From positions 1 through 8,850 of the forward strand of contig CAMCTQ010000046.1 in assembly GCA_945878545.1 (NCBI GenBank): a stretch of 8,850 nt of DNA. Direction: 5' to 3'. The notes beneath the pieces are model-generated. The model saw nothing but the letters and a program-made list of their open reading frames with translations. It was not told the origin of the DNA and searched no databases. Within the stretch, counting starts at the first letter, position 1, and every line of letters begins with the position of its first letter. This DNA comes from Rickettsia typhi. Its GTDB lineage: Bacteria > Pseudomonadota > Alphaproteobacteria > Rickettsiales > Rickettsiaceae. Below are positions 1 to 6,440 of this stretch, one piece after another. A program made the position numbers and the translations under genes.

Positions 1-329
1 GCCTAATGGAAGACTATGCTGATTTATTTATAGAATTGATATAATAAGTTATGACATGGATACATATCAATATGCTTGGTGAATACGATTTCTCCGAAGA
101 AAAGTGTAAAGATTCTGTTGAAATTTTACTTCCGAAAATGGCCGCCTGAATCTATCAGAAAAACAGGGGCATAAAATTCGCTGTAAGGCAAACCCAGGCA
201 ATGATTATAGAAAATTCTTATGGTACTTTACGTTCCTTTATGTAGATAGACCCAATACACGACATTACTACTTTGGCCTTACCATAAAATTACATATTCT
301 TATTTGTATGGTAAGGAATAGGTACAAAA
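1..329. other. Intergenic stretch without a recognisable gene
   Basis: Both strands are broken by stops throughout. The longest ATG-initiated frame I could follow on the plus strand runs from 51 to 149 and encodes about 32 residues (MTWIHINMLGEYDFSEEKCK then twelve more, ending KMAA). It has no clear ribosome binding site and I do not recognise it. A shorter plus-strand frame (6-44) could be the tail of a gene that lies mostly outside the window, but it is too short to judge. The stretch could be remains of a decayed gene or mobile element, but no transposase motif can be read. The only strong structure is the inverted repeat at 277-316, listed separately. Confidence 0.5.
277..316 (-). terminator. 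Inverted repeat at the 3' end of the operon, possible terminator or mRNA-end hairpin
   Basis: The left arm CCTTACCATA (277-286) is the exact reverse complement of the right arm TATGGTAAGG (307-316), a perfect 10-bp stem. If base 306 is bulged, four more pairs form (287-290 with 302-305), leaving an 11-base loop. The hairpin begins 13 bases past the stop codon of the last operon gene (330-332). On the minus strand it is not followed by a run of T, and the stem is not GC-rich, so it is not a classic intrinsic terminator. It may protect the mRNA 3' end, or be a relic of a repeat or insertion-element end. Confidence 0.35.
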
Positions 330-1373
330 CTATAATGGTACAAACCAAAATTGACCAGGTTCTAAAGGTTTTAACATTTCTCCTACAGATAAATGCTTTT
401 TTGCTTTTTCTAAATTAACTAAAGCTTCGCCTCTTGGCTCATCAGTTAATTTAAACACATCATAATGAGATGGTACGGTAAATGGCTTGCCAAGATCAAT
501 GTGAGCCTTAATCATGTCTTCAGGGTTCATATGAGCATATTTCATAAACCATCTTGGTTCATAAGCTCCCATAGGAAGCAACGCTAAACGAAATTTGCCA
601 AATTTTGCTTTTGCTTTTTTAAAATAACGACCATCACCGTATCCAGAATCACCTACAAAATATATATTACCTGATTTTGTTTCTATATTAAGAGCCGCCC
701 ACAGGGCTTTGTTTCTATCAAAGAACCCTCTTGCTGACCAATGTTGCATGGGCTCTATATAGAATTTTATAGAATCACTAATTATTACTTGATCTCCCCA
801 ATCGTAAGCTTCAACTTTAATGTTAGGATTATGATCTTTAATTATTGTATCATTGCCAAGAGGGGTAATAATCCTTGGTTTATGTTTTTCCCATAATAAA
901 TCAATAGTTTTAAGATCCAAATGATCATAGTGATTATGACTAATCCAAACAACATCAATAGGTGGTAAATTCTCAAATTTGATACCTGGGTCTATTACTC
1001 TTTTTGGACCAGCAAAACTAAAAGGACTAGCTCTCTCAGACCAAACAGGATCAGTAAGAATATTAAGACCATGTGTTTGAATAAGAAATGTTACATGACC
1101 GACATAGGAAACTCTAAGATCAGATCCCATAACTCTAGTTGGTGGTAAATCAAACTGATTATTTGGTACGTTATCTGGCCAATCAGAAGATTTTGTAGTA
1201 AATCGCCATTTTAAAAAATCAATAAAACTTTTGTTGTTATTAAGTTCAGGATCAAAGAACCTAGTACCATCGAAATGGTCGCTTATTTTTCCTCTATAGT
1301 ACTTGACATATGAAAAAGAAAAATAAGAAGAGATGATTATTGTTATGAGTAAAATAAAAAAATATTTATACAT
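330..1373 (-). CDS. Membrane-anchored MBL-fold hydrolase, NAPE-PLD/RomA-like
   Basis: This 347-residue protein belongs to the metallo-beta-lactamase superfamily and resembles N-acylphosphatidylethanolamine phospholipase D (NAPE-PLD), which releases phosphatidic acid and N-acylethanolamines from membrane lipids. The metal-binding set is visible: H146-x-H148-x-D150-H151 in SHNHYDHLD, H211 in PMQHWSARG, D242 in FVGDSGYGD and H303 in PSHYD. The stretch GAYEPRWFMKYAHMNPED (269-286) is a strong match to the NAPE-PLD block around its conserved histidine (H281 here). Residues 4-22 are a hydrophobic N-terminal helix, an uncleaved anchor or signal peptide with no lipobox seen, so the enzyme probably faces the periplasm. 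It is the last gene of the operon, 10 bases after the HPt gene. No good Shine-Dalgarno precedes the ATG, so translation may depend on coupling. The fold and metal site are clear; the substrate is inferred, and a lactonase or other phosphodiesterase activity is possible. Confidence 0.88.
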   Translation of the reverse strand: MYKYFFILLITIIISSYFSFSYVKYYRGKISDHFDGTRFFDPELNNNKSFIDFLKWRFTTKSSDWPDNVPNNQFDLPPTRVMGSDLRVSYVGHVTFLIQTHGLNILTDPVWSERASPFSFAGPKRVIDPGIKFENLPPIDVVWISHNHYDHLDLKTIDLLWEKHKPRIITPLGNDTIIKDHNPNIKVEAYDWGDQVIISDSIKFYIEPMQHWSARGFFDRNKALWAALNIETKSGNIYFVGDSGYGDGRYFKKAKAKFGKFRLALLPMGAYEPRWFMKYAHMNPEDMIKAHIDLGKPFTVPSHYDVFKLTDEPRGEALVNLEKAKKHLSVGEMLKPLEPGQFWFVPL

Positions 1374-1383
1374 CAGTAAATTT

Positions 1384-1746
1384 CTAACACAATTTATTTA
1401 GTTCTGGAGTGGCTAAAATGATTTCATTCTTCAGTTTACCACTAAGCTCTTCAAGGCTTAGAAACTCTTGCTTGTTTGCATCTATCATTTCCCTGCATAA
1501 AGTTTCCAGCTGTTTTGCAACATCTGAAACTCTATCAACACCAAGCTGCTTAGCAGAGGACTTTATTGTGTGTGAAGAGGATAACACAATTTGAATATTT
1601 TTTTCCTTAAGACCTCTTGCTATTTCCTCCATATACATTTGCAAGTCTTCTAAAAAGTATTTTATCATCATCGGGAAACGATCTCCCATTAAATCTTTTG
1701 TGGTATTCACTGTGCTTGTATTAATTATTTCTAATTGTTGAATCAT
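1384..1746 (-). CDS. Stand-alone HPt (histidine phosphotransfer) protein
   Basis: This is a small 120-residue protein, the normal size for a single HPt domain. The hallmark HTIKSSAKQLG (59-69) fits the HPt pattern HxxKGxxxxxG, with H59 as the predicted phosphoacceptor and K62 nearby. A serine replaces the usual glycine after the lysine, a common variant. The rest reads as amphipathic helices, as expected for a four-helix bundle, with no signal peptide or membrane segment, so it should be cytoplasmic. It starts 4 bases after the idi stop, with a good GAGGA site (1754-1758) 7 bases before the ATG. The hybrid kinase two genes upstream ends in a receiver domain and lacks an HPt domain, so this protein is the natural shuttle from that receiver to the response regulator at 5471-6388. 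The domain call is firm; the partners are inferred from the operon. Confidence 0.88.
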   Translation of the reverse strand: MIQQLEIINTSTVNTTKDLMGDRFPMMIKYFLEDLQMYMEEIARGLKEKNIQIVLSSSHTIKSSAKQLGVDRVSDVAKQLETLCREMIDANKQEFLSLEELSGKLKNEIILATPELNKLC

Positions 1747-1750
1747 TTTA

Positions 1751-2281
1751 TTATCCTCTATTTTTAGTAAAGTTGACCACCATTTTAAGAGCTTCCTTAA
1801 CCCAAATAGTGAAGAGAGAAGGTTTTTTATTCATTGTTATTAGTACTTCGTTTATCTTGCGCCATTGTAGTATTTCTACTTCTTCAGGATTAGGAACTAT
1901 TGATTGACCTTCCCAGTAGCCAATTAGAACATGATCGAGTTCATGTTCGGTTAGGTTTCTTCCCACATCAGCTTTATAAGTAAAAATTCCTATTTCCTTT
2001 AATGGTAGAGTTAGTCCTATTTCTTCATTTAAGCGACGATTTGCAGCTTCCATTAATGATTCAGAAGGTCTTGGATGTCCACAACAACTATTTGTCCATA
2101 GACCACCACTATGATATTTTCCTGAAGCGCGCTTCTGCATCAACAACTCTAAATCTGGATTTTTACGCAAAACAAAAATAGAGAAAGCACGGTGCAAAAG
2201 TCCAAGCTGATGAGCTTTAAGTTTTTCCTCTGTGCCGATTTCATTATTGTTCTTATCAACTAGAATCACTTGCTCGAGCAT
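1751..2281 (-). CDS. idi: Isopentenyl-diphosphate delta-isomerase, type 1
   Basis: The enzyme interconverts isopentenyl and dimethylallyl diphosphate, the two C5 building blocks of isoprenoids (quinone tails, undecaprenyl carrier). With the start chosen here it has 176 residues, close to E. coli Idi (182). The Nudix-type Idi features are present: the metal ligands H24 and H30 in AHQLGLLHRAF, the catalytic cysteine C67 and ligand H69 in LWTNSCCGHP, the ExxxEE-like helix NRRLNEEIGL (81-90), Y102, and the acidic pair E112/E114 in TEHELDH. A frame-open ATG exists at 2341 but would add 20 residues unlike the family and overlap the kinase gene by 53 bases. The ATG at 2281 has an AAGG site and a family-like N-terminus, MLEQVILVDKNNNEIGT. 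It sits 7 bases after the hybrid kinase stop and 4 before the HPt gene, an odd place for a metabolic enzyme. Confidence 0.95.
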   Translation of the reverse strand: MLEQVILVDKNNNEIGTEEKLKAHQLGLLHRAFSIFVLRKNPDLELLMQKRASGKYHSGGLWTNSCCGHPRPSESLMEAANRRLNEEIGLTLPLKEIGIFTYKADVGRNLTEHELDHVLIGYWEGQSIVPNPEEVEILQWRKINEVLITMNKKPSLFTIWVKEALKMVVNFTKNRG

Positions 2282-2286
2282 TTTTA

Positions 2287-2290
2287 CCTT
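2287..2290 (-). promoter_or_regulatory. Ribosome binding site that decides the idi start
   Basis: On the minus strand the kinase stop codon and the next bases read TAAGGTAAAAATG. The AAGG overlaps the stop codon and lies 5 bases before the ATG at 2281. This supports the 176-residue Idi over the longer frame from 2341, and suggests that idi translation is coupled to termination of the kinase gene. Confidence 0.7.
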
Positions 2291-5200
2291 ATTTAGATGA
2301 ATCTTTTCTAGATAATAGCCATTTTGATACCATTTTGGCAAAATCTTTCTGACCTACTGGTTTTGATAAATAGTCGTCCATTCCAGCTGCAAGACATTTT
2401 TCTTTATCTCCTTGCATTGAATTAGCTGTTAAAGCAATGATTGGAATATGTTGCTGGGTAGTTATATTTTCGTACTCTATTAACTTAGATGTTGCTTCGA
2501 AACCATCCATTATAGGCATCTGACAATCCATGAAGATTAAATCAAATTTTCTATCAGTTTTTAAAATTTCGTAAGCGTCCCTTCCGTTCGATGCTGTTAT
2601 AACTTCACACCCTAGTCTTTCGAGCATTTCTTTAGCAATTTCAGCGTTAATACGGTTATCTTCTGCCATTAAAATCCTTATAGGTCCATTAATACCAGGA
2701 TCTAGAGTTATTTTTTGTCTGACACCTACATTGTCGGCAACATTGGTATTGCTAGCAATATCTAACAGCATTGTAAAAGAGAAGGTAGTACCAATATTAA
2801 CTGCACTCTCAACGCTAATTTCACCACCAAGTAAAGTCACAAGTTGTTGACAAATAGCAAGACCAAGACCTGTTCCACCATATTTACGAGTAGTAGAGCT
2901 GTCAGCCTGAACAAATTTATTAAAAATCATTTTTGCTTGCTCTTTTGTAAGACCAATACCAGTATCTTTTACCGATATCATGATCATAGATTTTCCTTGT
3001 TGGGCAACGTATAAGGGGTTGTTACCAATGGTTATTGTTATTTGCCCGCTCCCAGTAAATTTTATGGCATTACCAATCAAATTATGAAGGATTTGCTTTA
3101 TTCTCATTGCATCTCCAATCAAGAATTCATTCACATGATTCTGAAAATTGATAGATAGCTCTAGACCTTTTTGATTAGCTTTTGGCGATAGTAAATCTAC
3201 TACATCTTGAACAGTTGTTTTTAGGTTGAATGGCAACATTTCAAGTTCCATTTGACCAGCTTCCACCTTGGAAAAATCAAGAATATCATTCAAAATTTCT
3301 AAAAGATTTTCTGCAGACTGTAGCAGATTATCAAGATAACGTTTTTGCTGTAAGGTAAGTTTTGTATCAAGGATAAGTTCTGTGATTCCTATAATACCAT
3401 TCATTGGAGTTCTTATTTCATGGCTCATAGTAGCTAAGAACTCTGATTTCATCTTAGTTGCTGACTCAGCTTCTTCCTTAGCTTTTTGCAATTTTCTTTC
3501 AGTATTCTTGCGGTCACTAATATCACTAATCGAGCCAGTCATTCTTTTAACGCCAGTATCAGGATTTATAGTTAATAGGCCTTTTGCTTGGAACCATTTA
3601 TAATTCCCAGTTTTTTGCATTAACCTACATTCTATATCAAATGGTTTACTATTGTTAAAATGTTCTTCTATAGCATTTTCAAGTATAGTAGCATCAGCAG
3701 GATACATAAGTGATATGAAGGTTTGATATGAAGATTCTATTTCTTCGTTTTCGTACCCTAGTAATTTAAAAAATTGTGGCGACCAGTAAACTTCATTTTT
3801 TTCTACGTCCATCCAATCCCAAATACCATCACGGGTACCTTCAACGGCCAACTGAAACCTAGTTTCACTTTCTTTTAGATCTTTAGTTTTTTTATTTACT
3901 AATTTTTCTATGTTCTCAGAATAGCCAGTTATTACCATTGTTAAAATAGCAGATATAGCGGTAAACAATAACCCAGCAAATAATAAATACCATAAGTGCC
4001 ATTCTTTATGAGCTACAAGATATTCTGTTTTTTGCTTAAATACACCGATCCAAGTTTTGTCCTCAAAACTAATAGCACCAGTAAAGCTCAATGCATATGG
4101 GTGTTGATTGTCAAGTGATGTAAATATAGTGTTTTTATTTTTAGAATTATTATCAACTATTTCTAGTTCTATCCCTTTTTCGTGTAGATCTTTTACGAAA
4201 TCATTAAACAAATCGCTCATTCTGAAAGTTTCAATAATAATACCTTTTATGTTATTTTGGATGCTCTTTAAAGGATCGATTAAGTTATGATCAAATACGG
4301 GTTTAAAGAATATAATAACTTTAGGAGCATTGTGCATGCTAGTAAGATTTAAAACATCTGAGATTTGCAGGTTTCCTGTGGTAATGGCGCGTTCTATAAA
4401 TTTTGCCAATTCAGGATCAGAGTATATATCATAACCTAAATTATTGTATGTAACTTCACAAGACTCAGAGTAGTATATAGGGAAAAATATAGTCTCATCT
4501 TTTTTTCTGTTTAAAGGGTTTTTACCAGAATATTTTTTTATAGTATAATCAATGCCATCTTTTTTAGCTTTGTCAATAAACTCATCTTTAGAATTTGCAT
4601 CCATTTTAGGTGCCCACTGTAGACTATACAGTTCAGGTGATTTGTTTAAGATATTGCCGATTAAATATTTGAAGTTCGACCGATCTGCACGATCGTATGC
4701 AAGATAAAAATTACTGATAGCAAAAGTTTCTTCGATATAAGTAGTTATTTTGTTTTCCAATTGAGTTATTGAGTTACTTACTTCATTTTCAAGTTCTTGG
4801 TATAATTTTTTATGCTCCCAAGAGCTAGCATTTACAAACAAAATGATCACTATAGTAAAAACAGAAACGAGTGGTATGGCTATAAGTACTTTCCGTTTGA
4901 GGCTGATATATGTAGTTGGGGTAAACATGGCGACAAGTATGGGAGTACATACAATGATACCAAGACTGTTTCCTATCCACCAAGTCCACCAACTATAAAA
5001 ATAATTATTAAGTGGTATTATGCCTTTAATGTGCAAAGCTGTTACTCCTATAGTAGGAGAAGGGATAGAGCCGACCATACCAGCAACAACAAATAAAATC
5101 AATATATCGCGCCAATGAGAAAGGGGACTTGGGTATCCTATTAATTTTTTTATAATGAAAACAACAGTAAAAGATTCAATTGTCGCACCTAGAGCTATCC

Positions 5201-5477
5201 ACGAAGTAGTATCAATGAAATTCAATATTTTGGGACTTAGAATCTCTGCAACAGATAAAAAATTATTCAGATTTGCTATTATCGAACCAAGAAAAACGCC
5301 TGGTAGAGCTCTGTAACCAAAAAAAATTACCCCGGCAGCTGCCATACCAGAAGCTGGCCATATTGCAGTTGCATTATCAGGGGGGAGGGCTATAAGGAAG
5401 CCTAGTTTTGCTGGAATAAAATAAGCAAGAAAAACGACGAATATAGAAAATAGATTCTTGGAGATTGATTTTACCAT
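2289..5477 (-). CDS. Hybrid sensor histidine kinase, MASE1-CHASE-PAS-HisKA-HATPase-REC
   Basis: This is a 1062-residue inner-membrane sensor. Residues about 8-213 are a multi-helix MASE1-type membrane sensor, including the typical PPDNATAIWPASG. Residues about 250-480 form a periplasmic CHASE-like domain, with the hallmark GYDIYSDPELAKFIERA (348-364), and are closed by a transmembrane helix at about 494-517. A PAS/PAC domain follows (about 535-657), then HisKA with the phosphoacceptor H686 in FLATMSHEIRTPMNG. The HATPase_c domain shows N803 (N box), D838-x-G-x-G842 (G1) and GGTGLG (867-872). The C-terminal receiver (about 933-1052) has E939/D940, the phosphoacceptor D984 in FMDCQMPIMDG, T1017 and K1039. 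All catalytic residues look intact. The start overlaps the response-regulator stop in ATGGTAA (7 bases), with AAGGA (5487-5491) 9 bases upstream. It lacks an HPt domain, which the gene at 1384-1746 can supply. The ligand is unknown; CHASE domains are known to bind small molecules. Confidence 0.95.
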   Translation of the reverse strand: MVKSISKNLFSIFVVFLAYFIPAKLGFLIALPPDNATAIWPASGMAAAGVIFFGYRALPGVFLGSIIANLNNFLSVAEILSPKILNFIDTTSWIALGATIESFTVVFIIKKLIGYPSPLSHWRDILILFVVAGMVGSIPSPTIGVTALHIKGIIPLNNYFYSWWTWWIGNSLGIIVCTPILVAMFTPTTYISLKRKVLIAIPLVSVFTIVIILFVNASSWEHKKLYQELENEVSNSITQLENKITTYIEETFAISNFYLAYDRADRSNFKYLIGNILNKSPELYSLQWAPKMDANSKDEFIDKAKKDGIDYTIKKYSGKNPLNRKKDETIFFPIYYSESCEVTYNNLGYDIYSDPELAKFIERAITTGNLQISDVLNLTSMHNAPKVIIFFKPVFDHNLIDPLKSIQNNIKGIIIETFRMSDLFNDFVKDLHEKGIELEIVDNNSKNKNTIFTSLDNQHPYALSFTGAISFEDKTWIGVFKQKTEYLVAHKEWHLWYLLFAGLLFTAISAILTMVITGYSENIEKLVNKKTKDLKESETRFQLAVEGTRDGIWDWMDVEKNEVYWSPQFFKLLGYENEEIESSYQTFISLMYPADATILENAIEEHFNNSKPFDIECRLMQKTGNYKWFQAKGLLTINPDTGVKRMTGSISDISDRKNTERKLQKAKEEAESATKMKSEFLATMSHEIRTPMNGIIGITELILDTKLTLQQKRYLDNLLQSAENLLEILNDILDFSKVEAGQMELEMLPFNLKTTVQDVVDLLSPKANQKGLELSINFQNHVNEFLIGDAMRIKQILHNLIGNAIKFTGSGQITITIGNNPLYVAQQGKSMIMISVKDTGIGLTKEQAKMIFNKFVQADSSTTRKYGGTGLGLAICQQLVTLLGGEISVESAVNIGTTFSFTMLLDIASNTNVADNVGVRQKITLDPGINGPIRILMAEDNRINAEIAKEMLERLGCEVITASNGRDAYEILKTDRKFDLIFMDCQMPIMDGFEATSKLIEYENITTQQHIPIIALTANSMQGDKEKCLAAGMDDYLSKPVGQKDFAKMVSKWLLSRKDSSK

Positions 5478-6388
5478 GTGAAGCTTTCCTTATCTGTTTT
5501 GTCCACTGTGGCGCTTACCTGATTTCCTTGTTTGTTATATTCAAGAGAATCGAATATCATATTAGCTCTGGCAATCCCTCTACCGTGGTTATCAAGAGCA
5601 CGTGATGGATCAGCAATAATAAATTTTTTCCAAGTAAATCCCTGGCCTTGATCAGTAATTTTTATGGTATATTTTTGACCTTCTTTAGTAAAAATAACAT
5701 CTGCAAATTTATTTTTATTTTCTTCTAATGTTAATCTTTTTTCTACTTCTTCTCTCCAAGTTCCTTCAGATACTAATTTTGATTTTTCATCATAAAAAAT
5801 TTGACAATTCCCATGTTCAATTGCATTAATTACAAGAGCAGCGATGCCAGGTAAAATTTTACTAGGTTCTGGGAAAGAATTGGCTATAAAACAAGCAACG
5901 TCATCTGCTTCATCTAAGGTATGAACTTTGAATGAAGCGTTATCTAACAACTTAAAACCATTTCGGTGCCTTTCTAGTTCCTGGGTTAGTAGTTTATGTT
6001 GTTTTGATTCCCTCACAGCAGATGACACAACTGATTTAAGAACAGGTTCCTGTATAGGTTTTGTCAAATAATAAAAAACTCCTTCGTCAATACCTTCCTT
6101 GACTTGTTCGGGTCTGTCTAAAACTGTTAGCATTATAATTGGTGGCGTTGAAATTTTCTTGTTACTATTCATCCATTTTACAACGTCAATTCCATCCATA
6201 TCTGGCATCATTCTATCAAGCAAAATTGCATCTATTTTTTTATGATTTTCAGTGATAGCTTGCTCTGCCATTGTACCATTTATAGCTGTAATTACTTCAT
6301 AACCATTCTTCTTTAAAAGAGATTCAATGACAGCTAAAATTGTTCTATCATCATCCACTACTAAAATTACAGCTGGAGTATTTTTCAT
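5471..6388 (-). CDS. Response regulator with RsbW/HATPase_c_2-like output domain
   Basis: This is a 305-residue cytoplasmic protein. Residues 5-122 are a receiver domain with acidic D12/D13, phosphoacceptor D58 in ILLDRMMPDMDG, T88 and K110. After a linker, residues about 150-300 form a GHKL ATP-binding domain: N box around N188 in ALVINAIEHGN, G1 box D246-x-G248-x-G250 in ITDQGQGF, and a glycine loop NHGRGIARANMIFDSL (267-282). This pattern resembles anti-sigma kinases such as RsbW/SpoIIAB more than sensor kinases, and there is no HisKA segment. No helix-turn-helix or PP2C phosphatase domain is present, so the output is probably a switchable protein kinase or protein-binding module. A TAGGA site (6394-6398) lies 5 bases before the ATG. 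The gene overlaps the hybrid kinase by 7 bases, so the two are almost certainly partners. Its own target is not encoded in this window. Confidence 0.88.
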   Translation of the reverse strand: MKNTPAVILVVDDDRTILAVIESLLKKNGYEVITAINGTMAEQAITENHKKIDAILLDRMMPDMDGIDVVKWMNSNKKISTPPIIMLTVLDRPEQVKEGIDEGVFYYLTKPIQEPVLKSVVSSAVRESKQHKLLTQELERHRNGFKLLDNASFKVHTLDEADDVACFIANSFPEPSKILPGIAALVINAIEHGNCQIFYDEKSKLVSEGTWREEVEKRLTLEENKNKFADVIFTKEGQKYTIKITDQGQGFTWKKFIIADPSRALDNHGRGIARANMIFDSLEYNKQGNQVSATVDKTDKESFTW

Positions 6389-6440
6389 TATTTTCCTAGA
6401 ATGATATTATTATTTTTATATTAAAAATCTCCACCCTAAA
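6389..6440 (-). other. 52-base spacer between the secretion and signalling genes
   Basis: This is the only gap longer than 10 bases in the gene cluster. It is very AT-rich. I see no terminator hairpin after the HlyD stop, and no -35/-10 pair with good spacing; TATAAA- and TAATAT-like hexamers occur but are expected by chance in such DNA. The stretch includes the ribosome binding site of the response regulator (AGGA, 6394-6397). An internal promoter is possible but not supported. Confidence 0.4.

Noticed and set aside
321..344. Direct repeat GGTACAAA at 321-328 and 337-344
   Set aside because: Eight bases in AT-rich DNA, one copy within the end of the hydrolase gene; too short to mean a target-site duplication or operator.
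1409..1594. Plus-strand frame of 61 codons inside the HPt gene
   Set aside because: It is antisense to a clear HPt domain and has no family features.
2282..2341. Upstream extension of idi to the ATG at 2341
   Set aside because: The 20 extra residues do not resemble Idi N-termini, they overlap the kinase gene by 53 bases, and the ATG at 2281 has its own AAGG site.
3382..4290. Plus-strand frames at 3382-3603 and 4108-4290
   Set aside because: Both are antisense to conserved kinase domains; their hydrophobic look comes from the reverse complement of polar AT-rich codons.
4812..5096. Plus-strand frame of 94 codons inside the kinase gene
   Set aside because: It lies antisense to the well-supported MASE1/CHASE coding region, and its composition has no recognisable domain.
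6389..6440. Internal promoter before the response regulator
   Set aside because: TATAAA- and TAATAT-like hexamers are present, but no -35 element lies at suitable spacing.
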